NCBI GenBank assembly: GCA_016195325.1
Contig: JACPZX010000062.1
Coordinates: 32,955-96,954 of the forward strand
DNA length: 64,000 nt
Origin: Acidobacteriota bacterium
Lineage (GTDB): Bacteria; Acidobacteriota; Polarisedimenticolia; JACPZX01
Reading direction: 5' to 3'
In this document: positions 49,026 through 57,548 of the stretch, piece after piece
Position numbering within the stretch: position 1 is the first letter of the stretch
Layout of the letters: each line of letters opens with the position of its first letter
Position numbers and translations under genes: made by a program
The notes under the pieces: model-generated
Told to the model about the DNA's origin: nothing
Databases searched by the model: none
Seen by the model: the letters and a program-made list of their open reading frames with translations, nothing else

Positions 49026-52000
49026 ATGATTGACCGCGTCGTCGACTTCTCGGTTCGCAACAAGACCCTCGTCTTCGCCGTCGTCGCGATCGCGTGCCTC
49101 GCCGGAGTGTGGGCGCTCCGGACCGTGCCCCTGGACGCGATGCCGGACCTGGGGGACACCCAGGTCATCGTCTTCTCCCGATGGGACCGCAGCCCGGACG
49201 TCATCGAAGACCAGGTCACCTATCCCATCGTGAGCGCGATGCTGGGGGCGCCGCACGTGAAGACCGTGCGCGGCTACTCCGATTTTGGCTACTCGTACGT
49301 CTACGTCATCTTCGACGACGGCACCGATCTCTACTGGGCGCGATCGCGAACCCTGGAGTACCTGTCGGGAGTCCTGCCCGGCCTCCCGGAGGGAGTCAAG
49401 ACCGAGCTCGGGCCGGATGCGACCGGCCTCGGATGGGTTTTCCAGTACGCCCTGGTCGACGACTCGGCCACGCACTCCCTCGCCGATCTTCGATCGTTCC
49501 AGGACTGGAATCTCCGCTACCAGCTGAAGTCGGTGCGCGGCGTCGCGGAGGTCGCCCCCGTTGGCGGGTTCACGCGCCAGTTCCAGGTCAACCTCGACCC
49601 GGGGCGTCTTCTCGCCTACGGGATCTCGGCGCGTCGCGTGGCGGAGGTGGTGCGAGAGGGGAATTACGAGGCGGGCGGGCGCCTGCTCGAATTCGGCGGC
49701 GCGGAGTACATGGTGCGCGGCCGGGGCTACGCGCGCTCCATCGAGGACTTCGGCAACATCGTCGTGAAGGCCAGCGAGGACGGCACGGCCATCCGGGTGA
49801 AGGACGTCGGCGAGGTGTCGCTCGGCCCCGACATCCGGCGCGGCGTCGCGGACCTGGACGGCAGGGGTGAGGTCGTCTCGGGGATCGTCGTCATGCGGAG
49901 CGGCGAGAACGCCCTCGACGTCATCGACCGGGTGAAGGCGAAGCTCAGGGAGATCGAGCCGGGGCTGCCGCCGGGCGTGAAGGTCGTCCCCGTGTACGAT
50001 CGCTCCGAGCTGATTCGCCGGTCGATCGACAACGTGAAGCAGACGAGCCTCGAGGTCGTCTGCACCGTCGCGCTCATCATCCTTCTCTTCCTCTGGCACA
50101 TTCCCAGCTCGATCATCCCGATCGTCACCATCCCGGTGGCGGTGCTCCTGTCGTTCATTCCCTTCCGGATGCTCGGCATCAGCGCCAACATCATGTCCCT
50201 CACGGGAATCGTCATCGCCTTCAGCGAGCTGATCGACGCCTCGATCGTGGTCGTGGAGCAGACGCACAAGAAGCTGGAGCTGTGGGAGAGGGACGGGCGC
50301 CGGGGAGACTACCGCGCCGTCGTGCTCGGCGCGGTGAAGGAGGTCGCCGGGCCCACCTTCTTCGCGCTCCTGGTGGTGGCGATCTCATTCCTCCCCGTGC
50401 TGACCCTGGAAGCCCAGGAAGGGCGGCTCTTCAGGCCGCTCGCCTGGACGAAGACCCTCGCCATGGTCATCGCGGCCGTCCTCGCCATCACCCTGGATCC
50501 TGCTCTCCGGATGCTCCTCACGCGGCGCGATGCATTCCGGTTTCGGCCCGCGTGGCTCGCGAGGCTGGCGACCGTCACGCTGGTCGGGAAGATCCGCCAG
50601 GAGGAGCGGCATCCGATCAACCGGGCTCTCATGGGGGTGTACGAGCCGATCGTCCGCTGGACCCTGCGATGGAAGGTGGCCGTCGTAGGCGCCGCGATCG
50701 CGCTCGTCGTGGCGACCGTGCCGGTTTTCTTCGCGCTGGGGTCGGAGTTCATGCCGCCCCTCGACGAGGGCGTCATCCTCTACATGCCGTCGACGATGCC
50801 CGGGATCTCGGTCGCGCAGGCCGAAGCGCTGCTCCAGGCTTCCGATCGCATTCTCGAGTCGTTCCCCGAGGTCGACCACGTGCTCGGAAAGGCGGGCCGC
50901 GCCGAGACGGCGACGGATCCGGCGCCTCTCTCGATGCTGGAGACGGTCGTCTCCCTGAAACCGCGCTCCCAGTGGCGGCACGTCTCCACCTGGTACTCCG
51001 AATGGGCCCCCGAGTGGGCCGCGAGACTCCTGCGGCACGTGACCCCCGACACGATCTCCCAGGATCAGCTGATCGGGAGGATGAACGCGGCGCTCTCGAT
51101 TCCCGGGATGACCAACTCGTGGACGATGCCGGTCCGGGGGCGGATCGACATGCTGACGACCGGCTTGCGCACGCCGATCGGTCTGAAGATCTCGGGCGCC
51201 GATCTCGACGGGATCGAGGGGGTCGGGACCGAGATCGAGAAGCTCCTCCCCGGGGTCGTCGGCACGCGGGGAGTCTTCGCGGAGCGCACGGGCGGCGGGT
51301 ATTTCGTCGACATCCGATGGAACCGCGAGCGCATGGCCCGCTATGCGCTGAGCATCGTCGACGTGCAGCGCGTGGTCGAGAACTCGATCGGCGGCGAGAA
51401 CATCTCCACGGTGGTGGACGGCCGCGCGCGCTACCCGGTGAACGTACGGTACAAGCGTGACTTTCGCAGCGACATCGGGGCCCTGAAACGCGTCCTCGTG
51501 CCGGTGGGGGGGGAGCGGCGCGTGACGCTCGGCGATCTCGCGGACATCCAGGTCAGCCGGGGCCCCTCGATGATTCGCGACGAGGACGGACTCCTGACGG
51601 GGTATGTCTACGTCGATGTCGAGGGGAGGGACCCGGCCTCCTACGTCGCCGAAGCCGGAGAGCTGCTCCGCCGGAAGCTGCAGCTCCCCTCGGGCTGCTC
51701 GGTCTCCTGGAGCGGTCAATACGAGGCGATGCAGCGGGTCCGGGAGAGGTTGAAGACCGTCGTCCCGCTGACGCTGGCGCTCGTCGTCGTTCTCCTCTTC
51801 CTGAACACGCGCTCGCTCGTGAAGACGATGATCATCCTGCTCGCCGTACCCTTCTCGGCGGTCGGCGCGATCTGGTTCCTGTACGTGGCCGGATACAACA
51901 TGAGCGTTGGTGTCTGGGTGGGGCTCATCGCCCTCCTCGGAGTGGACGCGGAGACGGGCGTCTTCATGCTGCTGTACCTCGACCTGGCCCACGAGGACGC

Positions 52001-52331
52001 GCGGCAACGCGGCCGTCTCCGCAATCTCTCCGAGCTGCGCGAGGCCATCGTGCACGGGGCGGCGAAGCGGTTGCGGCCGAAGTTCATGACCTTCGCCACG
52101 ATGTGCATCGGGCTCTTCCCCGTCATGTGGGCCACGGGCACCGGGTCCGACGTCATGAAGCGCATCGCCGCGCCGATGGTCGGAGGGATCTTCACCTCGT
52201 TCATCCTCGAGCTGCTCGTGTATCCCGCGATCTACGAGATCTGGAGGGGCCGCCACGTTCCGAAAGACGCGACCGCGGGCGCTTTCCCGGCAGCGGGGCA
52301 GGAGGGCGGCCTGACGGCGGTGACGCCGTAG
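49026..52331 (+). CDS. cusA: CusA/CzcA-type heavy-metal RND efflux permease
   Basis: 1101 residues with the two repeated RND halves and 12 helices. The N-terminal VPLDAMPDLGDTQVIVFSRW and DQVTYPIVSAMLG are typical of the heavy-metal-efflux subfamily. Helix 4 has GIVIAFSELIDASIVVVEQT, with the Asp for proton relay. Methionines at the Cus copper positions can be seen in VILYMPSTMPGIS, PLSMLETVVSLKP and IDMLTTGLRTPIGLKISGA, favouring Cu(I)/Ag(I) over Zn/Co; this assignment is inference from the CusA family. With CusB it expels metal ions from periplasm or cytoplasm to outside. Ends the oxidase/efflux run; convergent with the flavoprotein gene. Confidence 0.92.
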   Translation: MIDRVVDFSVRNKTLVFAVVAIACLAGVWALRTVPLDAMPDLGDTQVIVFSRWDRSPDVIEDQVTYPIVSAMLGAPHVKTVRGYSDFGYSYVYVIFDDGTDLYWARSRTLEYLSGVLPGLPEGVKTELGPDATGLGWVFQYALVDDSATHSLADLRSFQDWNLRYQLKSVRGVAEVAPVGGFTRQFQVNLDPGRLLAYGISARRVAEVVREGNYEAGGRLLEFGGAEYMVRGRGYARSIEDFGNIVVKASEDGTAIRVKDVGEVSLGPDIRRGVADLDGRGEVVSGIVVMRSGENALDVIDRVKAKLREIEPGLPPGVKVVPVYDRSELIRRSIDNVKQTSLEVVCTVALIILLFLWHIPSSIIPIVTIPVAVLLSFIPFRMLGISANIMSLTGIVIAFSELIDASIVVVEQTHKKLELWERDGRRGDYRAVVLGAVKEVAGPTFFALLVVAISFLPVLTLEAQEGRLFRPLAWTKTLAMVIAAVLAITLDPALRMLLTRRDAFRFRPAWLARLATVTLVGKIRQEERHPINRALMGVYEPIVRWTLRWKVAVVGAAIALVVATVPVFFALGSEFMPPLDEGVILYMPSTMPGISVAQAEALLQASDRILESFPEVDHVLGKAGRAETATDPAPLSMLETVVSLKPRSQWRHVSTWYSEWAPEWAARLLRHVTPDTISQDQLIGRMNAALSIPGMTNSWTMPVRGRIDMLTTGLRTPIGLKISGADLDGIEGVGTEIEKLLPGVVGTRGVFAERTGGGYFVDIRWNRERMARYALSIVDVQRVVENSIGGENISTVVDGRARYPVNVRYKRDFRSDIGALKRVLVPVGGERRVTLGDLADIQVSRGPSMIRDEDGLLTGYVYVDVEGRDPASYVAEAGELLRRKLQLPSGCSVSWSGQYEAMQRVRERLKTVVPLTLALVVVLLFLNTRSLVKTMIILLAVPFSAVGAIWFLYVAGYNMSVGVWVGLIALLGVDAETGVFMLLYLDLAHEDARQRGRLRNLSELREAIVHGAAKRLRPKFMTFATMCIGLFPVMWATGTGSDVMKRIAAPMVGGIFTSFILELLVYPAIYEIWRGRHVPKDATAGAFPAAGQEGGLTAVTP

Positions 52332-52353
52332 CGCCCGGTCCGGGCCGCGGGGC

Positions 52354-53712
52354 TCAGGCGGCGTAGCCCTTGAGCTTCGCCTCCTCCTTCACGTCGGCCG
52401 TGAGGTCGCGCGTGCCGATCTCGACCCCGACCTTCCGGAGGAAGTCGTTCGGCGGCGTGCCGCCGGCGAAGACCCAGGCGTAGTCGTTGGGGATCTCCTG
52501 CACCGGCCCCTTCACGTCGAGAAGCACGGAGGGCTGACGGAATTCGACCGGATTCGACTCGAAGATCACCCGGATCATCTTCTTCCGGATGCACTCCTCG
52601 ATTCGCAGGGCGTTGCGCTCCTTGATGCGGCTGAACGCCTCCTTGCGGTACGACAGCGTCACCTGGTTCCCCTTCTGGTGGGCGAGTCCCATCGCGGCCT
52701 CGATCGCGCTGTCGCCGCCCCCGACGACCAGGATCTTCGCGTTCGTGTAGGCCTCGGCCTCGATCAGGCTGTACATCACCTTGGGGAGATCCTCGCCGGC
52801 GACGCCGAGCTTCTTCGGCGTGCCGCGGCGGCCGAGGGCGAGAATGACGCTTCGTGAGCGGTGCACTCCCTTCGAGGTCTGGACCGTGAAGACGCCGTCC
52901 CCGCCCCTGGTGATCTCCTCGACCTTTTCGTGAGTGCGCACGTTGAGATCGGCCCTCTTCGAGAGACCTCCCCAGAACGAGAGCAGCTCTTCCTTGGAGA
53001 TCTCCAGCTTCTTGAACTTGCCGTACATGGGGAACTCAACGGGGCTGGTCATCACGAGCTTCTGGCGCGGGTACTTGGCCACCGTCCCGCCGAACTCGTC
53101 CTGTTCGACGGTCACGTGCGTGATCTTGTTCTCGATGGCGCGCAGCGAGGCGCTGATGCCGCCCGGACCCGCGCCGACGATGCAGACGTCGACGACACCG
53201 GGCGCCAGCTTCGCCATCTTCCCTTCCTTGATCCGCCTGGCGATGGTGTCGATGCAATCGCGCCCCTGGTTCACCGCGTTCTTGACCAGCGCCAGCCCGC
53301 CCAGCTCTCCGACGACGAACATGTTCCTGACGCTCGTCTCGAACTCCGGCGTCAGTCTCGGCAGGTCCGCCCCCATCGCGGGGCTGGCCATGACGATGGC
53401 GATGGCGCCGACCGGGCAGGCCTCGGCGCACAGCCCGTGACCGATGCACTTGTGGCCGTTGATGATGGAGGCCTTGCCGCCGATCACGCCGAGGACGTCC
53501 CCTTCCGGGCAGACGTCGGTGCACGCGCCGCAGCCGATGCACTGGCCTACGTCGATGTAGGGATGCTGGGCTTTCGGCCCCTCGGAGAAAAGTTTTCCCT
53601 TCTCGGCGCCGGCGCGCGCTAGCTCTTCCTTTTTCTTTCTGCTCCTGATGTGCGAGATCTCCGCCAGGACGAACACGAGCGCGAGGAGCACGTACGTCAG
53701 GCCGTTCATCAT
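52354..53712 (-). CDS. Membrane-anchored ferredoxin / thioredoxin-reductase-like flavoprotein
   Basis: 452 residues from the ATG at 53712 (frame open to 53955). N-terminal helix (GLTYVLLALVFVLAEISHI) anchors it. A two-cluster ferredoxin domain follows: CIGCGACTDVCPEG is a normal C-x2-C-x2-C-x3-C site, but the second reads CIGHGLCAEACP, with His in place of the second Cys. Then an NAD(P)/FAD thioredoxin-reductase-like module: CIVGAGPGGISASLRAIENK, the second dinucleotide site KILVVGGGDSAIEAAMGLAH, and the FAD-closing VFAGGTPPNDFLRKVG. No CxxC redox pair of true thioredoxin reductase is seen. Likely moves electrons between NAD(P)H and iron-sulfur centres at the membrane; partner unknown. Confidence 0.85.
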   Translation of the reverse strand: MMNGLTYVLLALVFVLAEISHIRSRKKKEELARAGAEKGKLFSEGPKAQHPYIDVGQCIGCGACTDVCPEGDVLGVIGGKASIINGHKCIGHGLCAEACPVGAIAIVMASPAMGADLPRLTPEFETSVRNMFVVGELGGLALVKNAVNQGRDCIDTIARRIKEGKMAKLAPGVVDVCIVGAGPGGISASLRAIENKITHVTVEQDEFGGTVAKYPRQKLVMTSPVEFPMYGKFKKLEISKEELLSFWGGLSKRADLNVRTHEKVEEITRGGDGVFTVQTSKGVHRSRSVILALGRRGTPKKLGVAGEDLPKVMYSLIEAEAYTNAKILVVGGGDSAIEAAMGLAHQKGNQVTLSYRKEAFSRIKERNALRIEECIRKKMIRVIFESNPVEFRQPSVLLDVKGPVQEIPNDYAWVFAGGTPPNDFLRKVGVEIGTRDLTADVKEEAKLKGYAA

Positions 53713-54003
53713 GTCCCGTCCATCCTTCCGCCTGGGGAGGGCTCCCGGGCCCCCGACCACTCCCTGCAATATGGACGACGTCCGGCGCGGCGTCCAAGGC
53801 GGCGCCGCGCCCAATCGCAGGGGGAAGCGCACCCCTTCGAAACCGGCGTCCGGCGCCGCGCCTCCGCACGCGATGGGGAAGCCCGTGAATCCCGGGTTTC
53901 CGCTCCTGCCGCAATGAACCGTCGAGAACCCTGAAATGCCGCACGACCCCGACATCGGACGCGGGCGGGCCGCAGGCCGCCCGCAGCCTGCCCGTCCGGA
54001 GGC

Positions 54004-54858
54004 TCAGTTCCGCCGCTGGTCGGCGTTGAGTTTCCAGTCGTAGTCGAGGAACTCGATCTTGATTCCGGAGCCCGCGGCGCGAATCGCGGCGGCGACGTCG
54101 GCGCGCGCGTAGGCGGCGACGAACTCGGGAATCGTGGTGGCGCGAGGCCGCCATCCCTCCGCCGTGAAGTCCTGCCCGTACCACTTGAAGTAGCTCGAGA
54201 GGTACAGGACGCCGTGCTCCATGCGCACCTGCCTCGGATCGGAGAGAAATCTCCTCGCCGCGGCGTCGAGCTGGTCGTCGAGGCGCGCGCCGTCCCACGC
54301 GACGGAGGCCAGCGGGGCGCAGGACATCGAGGCGCAGTTCACCGCGAAGTGGATCCGCGGGTCCTTGAAGAACGGGCGAAGGAGGTTGTGCTCAATCGCG
54401 TCGAGGGTGAGGTCGTGACCGGCGACCCGGTGGGCGCGCCTGTCCCAGACGCCGTCAATCTCCCGGATCGACGCGACGGACGGGTTGTCGAGAATCGACC
54501 GGACGGTCAGCGCGTTGTAGGCGTTGATGAGGACCGCCTCGAGCTGCGGACCGGCGAGCGACGACGGTTCGACCGACGCCACGCGCGCGAGGTACCCGTC
54601 CAGCTCCGCGCGGTGCTCCCGGAAGTACGCGTAGTCGACGAGGCCGTCGCGCGTCCCGGCGGCGAGAAGCCTCCCCCAGTCCGCGTGGTCGAACGAGGCG
54701 CTCCCTCTCTCGATCGCGGCACGCACCTCCGAAGCGATCTCCCCGGTCGCTGGAGCGCTGGCCGGAGCTCCGCACGCGGTCGCGAGGACGGCGACGAGCG
54801 CGAGGGAAGGGACGAGGGGGAGGGCGTAGCGGGAGCCGAGGAGCGGAGTCGGTCGCAT
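54004..54858 (-). CDS. DUF547 lipoprotein candidate
   Basis: 284 residues. Signal (PSLALVAVLATACGAP) ends at a Cys that could be a lipid anchor, though the residue at -3 is Ala rather than Leu. DUF547 features: DWGRLLAAGTRDGLVDYAYF, LINAYNALTVRSILDNPSVAS, LTLDAIEHNLLRPFFKDPRI, HFAVNCASMSCAPLASVAW and YLSSYFKWYGQDF. The Asn-Cys-Ala-Ser-x-Ser-Cys-Pro core and His are the conserved residues, reminiscent of papain-like or transglutaminase-like enzymes, but activity is unknown. It is 9 bp after the diguanylate cyclase gene stop on the same strand. Confidence 0.85.
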   Translation of the reverse strand: MRPTPLLGSRYALPLVPSLALVAVLATACGAPASAPATGEIASEVRAAIERGSASFDHADWGRLLAAGTRDGLVDYAYFREHRAELDGYLARVASVEPSSLAGPQLEAVLINAYNALTVRSILDNPSVASIREIDGVWDRRAHRVAGHDLTLDAIEHNLLRPFFKDPRIHFAVNCASMSCAPLASVAWDGARLDDQLDAAARRFLSDPRQVRMEHGVLYLSSYFKWYGQDFTAEGWRPRATTIPEFVAAYARADVAAAIRAAGSGIKIEFLDYDWKLNADQRRN

Positions 54859-54867
54859 TCCGGCATT

Positions 54868-56100
54868 CTAGGCCGGGACCTCCTCTTCGTCGCTGAGGTA
54901 GCGGATCTTGTACGCCGTGACCCGGTTCCTGCCGTTCTCCTTCGAGAGGTAGAGCGCCTGATCGGCGGCGCCGAGCAGCTCGTTCGTCGTCCGGCCGTCG
55001 TCGCCGAGCGTGGCGACGCCGCCGCTGATCGTGACCGCGCCGAGCGGCTGCGAGGCGGCGTTCGGGAATGGATGCGACTCGAGCTTGCGCCGGATCTTCT
55101 CGGCCATCGCGACGGCGTTCTCCTTGGTCGTGTTCGGGAGGACGACGACGAACTCCTCGCCGCCATATCGCGCCGCGGTGTCCTCCTCGCGGACCTCCCC
55201 CTTCACGAGGCCGCCGACCATGCGGAGGACCTCGTCGCCGGCGAGATGGCCCTGCGAGTCGTTGTAGTGCTTGAAGTGGTCGATGTCGAAGATGAAGACC
55301 GAGAGAGGCTGATCGTTCTGCTCCGCGTCGTGGATCTGCGTGCCGAGCTTCGGAAGGAGGTAGCGCTTCGTGAAGAGCTTCGTGAGCTGATCCGAGTTGG
55401 CCATGGATTCGAACGACGTGTAGAGCGAGTAGTTGAAGACGGCGAGCGAGCCGAGGTCGGCGACCATCTTGATCATGCGCTTGTGGTCGGAGGGCCGGCG
55501 CGAAATTCCGCCGACGCAGATGACGCCGAGGCACTCGTTCTCGTACGACATCGGAGCGATCAGCTCGATCGCCATCGATGGATCGAACGCGAGATCGACG
55601 TTCTGGCGCATGCGCCCGCCCGTCTGCTGGTGGAAGTCCTCCTTGTCCATCGTGACCTGGTGAGTCGCGACCCAGCCGATCATCCCGTCGGTCATCGTCA
55701 TCCGCATTCCGAGCGGCACGCGATCTGGGACCCCCTTCTTGAACGCGAGGTAGAGGAATTTCTCCTCGCGGTTCGTGAAGAAGACAAGGATCTGCGATGG
55801 CTCGAAGATGTGCTCGAGGACGTTCGCGAGGAGGGGCGCGATGTTGCGCTTCTCGAGATGCGAGTTCAGCCGGCGCGCGACGTCGGGGAGCATGACGAGG
55901 AAGGCGGAGAGATTCTTGTTCTCGGCCTGGGTGCGCTGCATGGCGACGCTCATCTCGTCCGCGCGGCGCGACAGATCGTCCGCCTTCGCCTTGAAGGAGT
56001 TGAGATCGGGGGTGAGTCGCAGCCTCATCACGAACATGCCGAGCCCGGCGCCCACGACGAGGAGGAGTGCGCCCAGCAACAGGGTGAGGGAACTATCCAT
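54868..56100 (-). CDS. GAF-GGDEF diguanylate cyclase, membrane anchored
   Basis: 410 residues. N-terminal transmembrane helix (TLLLGALLLVVGAGLGMFVM), a short helical linker, a GAF domain (about 65-225, GMIGWVATHQVTMDKEDFHQ, LIAPMSYENECLGVICVGGI), and a GGDEF domain: DQLTKLFTKRYLLPKLGTQ, IFDIDHFKHYNDSQGHLAGD and RYGGEEFVVVLPN at about residue 312. The GG(E)EF catalytic site is intact, so it should make cyclic di-GMP. There is no RxxD inhibitory site directly before it that I can see. The 272 bp between this gene and dprA (56101-56372) hold their divergent start signals only. Confidence 0.92.
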   Translation of the reverse strand: MDSSLTLLLGALLLVVGAGLGMFVMRLRLTPDLNSFKAKADDLSRRADEMSVAMQRTQAENKNLSAFLVMLPDVARRLNSHLEKRNIAPLLANVLEHIFEPSQILVFFTNREEKFLYLAFKKGVPDRVPLGMRMTMTDGMIGWVATHQVTMDKEDFHQQTGGRMRQNVDLAFDPSMAIELIAPMSYENECLGVICVGGISRRPSDHKRMIKMVADLGSLAVFNYSLYTSFESMANSDQLTKLFTKRYLLPKLGTQIHDAEQNDQPLSVFIFDIDHFKHYNDSQGHLAGDEVLRMVGGLVKGEVREEDTAARYGGEEFVVVLPNTTKENAVAMAEKIRRKLESHPFPNAASQPLGAVTISGGVATLGDDGRTTNELLGAADQALYLSKENGRNRVTAYKIRYLSDEEEVPA

Positions 56101-56372
56101 GCCCCAACCCTCCCGTTCGACTATGCACGTTCGCCCCTTTCAGATATGTCCCGTAGAAGCAAGGCCAGTATACCCGCGGGGCGTGAAGCCGGCAAACGGA
56201 ACAGACTGAACCCGTTGGCCTATTCTCGGTATCGCAAGGCTCCGATTCCGGTCGTCGGGTTCTTCGGGGAGACCTCGAATCGTCACGGCGCCTTGACGAG
56301 GACGGATCGGCCCGCCATAGTTGCGCCCTCGAAACGCACGCTCCCCTGACCGCGGTCCCGGCAGGAGCGCCG

Positions 56373-57548
56373 GTGGACGCGCCTTCGCACTCATCGGATC
56401 GGCTGAAGGCCTGGCTTCTCCTCGGGCTCGTGACCGCCGGCAACCCGACTCGACGCGCAGAGTTTCTCGCCCGGTTTGGATCCCTCGAAGCCGCGGTTGC
56501 GGCCCCGCTGGAAGAGTGGGATCGGTTCGGTTTGTTGCGCCTCTCCGGAGGCAACGATATATTCGCGCCCGCTCGGCCCGATCCGGGCAGGAGCCGGGAC
56601 GCATGGGTCGACGGGCAAAGGGCGGCGGCGGGTGCATGCGGCGCCGCCAGCGTCCCGTTGGACGACCCGCGCTACCCCGCATGGCTGAGAACGGTCCCCG
56701 ATCCCCCGGCGCTGCTTCATGTCCTCGGCGCTGCCGAAGCGCTGTCACATCCGGCCGGCGCGGTCGTAGGCGCGCGCATCGCGACCCCGTACGGTCTCGG
56801 GGTCGCGAAGGCTCTGGGGCGTGACCTCGTGGTCGCGGGGTACGCCGTCGTCAGCGGTGGAGCCCGCGGGATTGACAGCGCTGCCCATCAGGGGGCGCTG
56901 GACGCGGGAGGCGTGACCGTCGCCGTCATGGGATCGGGCCTCGACGTGCCGTACCCGAAGGAGAACCGGAATCTGTTCGAGCGCATCGCGGTCTCAGGCG
57001 CCGTCGTCAGCGAGTTTCCGTTCGGAACCGGTCCACAGCCTCGCTTCTTCCCCTTCAGGAATCGCATCATCGCGGGGCTCGGGCACGGCGTCGTGGTCGT
57101 CGAGGGGGCGCGCGAGAGCGGCTCTTTGATCACCGCCCGTCTGGCAGCCGATTTCGGGCGCGAGGTCTTCGCAGTTCCGGGGCCGATCACCTCGTCGCTG
57201 AGCGACGGACCGCATGAGCTGATCCAGGCCGGGGCGAAGCTGGTGAGGCGCCTCGGGGACATTCTCGAGGAGCTGCCCTTCGCACCGGAAAGCCATGAGT
57301 TGCGGGGGCTTTCGGGCGATCCCGGGGATGGGAGTGGCGCGGACGGGGCCGCGGACATTAATAATGATGCCGTTCCCGGGGGCGCCGCCATCCTCGCGGC
57401 GCTCGATGCGCACCGAGGCAGCACCGCGGACGAGCTGTCCGCGACGCTGGGTCTGGCGCCGGGAGAGTTGTTGGGCTCGCTCCTCGAGCTCGAGCTGATG
57501 GGACGCATACAACAGTGGCCGGGCGGCCGGTTCGTCCGGAAGGTATGA
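56373..57548 (+). CDS. dprA: DNA-processing protein DprA
   Basis: 391 residues, GTG start. It protects incoming single-stranded DNA and loads RecA during natural transformation. The Rossmann-like core is complete: GAVVGARIATPYGLGVAKAL, VSGGARGIDSAAHQGALDAG, YPKENRNLFERIAVSGAVVS, RFFPFRNRIIAGLGHGVVVV, EGARESGSLITARLAADFGR and AVPGPITS. A C-terminal winged-helix (STADELSATLGLAPGELLGS) follows a Gly/Asp-rich linker. An N-terminal helical domain is present. topA overlaps its stop by ATGA. Confidence 0.95.
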   Translation: MDAPSHSSDRLKAWLLLGLVTAGNPTRRAEFLARFGSLEAAVAAPLEEWDRFGLLRLSGGNDIFAPARPDPGRSRDAWVDGQRAAAGACGAASVPLDDPRYPAWLRTVPDPPALLHVLGAAEALSHPAGAVVGARIATPYGLGVAKALGRDLVVAGYAVVSGGARGIDSAAHQGALDAGGVTVAVMGSGLDVPYPKENRNLFERIAVSGAVVSEFPFGTGPQPRFFPFRNRIIAGLGHGVVVVEGARESGSLITARLAADFGREVFAVPGPITSSLSDGPHELIQAGAKLVRRLGDILEELPFAPESHELRGLSGDPGDGSGADGAADINNDAVPGGAAILAALDAHRGSTADELSATLGLAPGELLGSLLELELMGRIQQWPGGRFVRKV

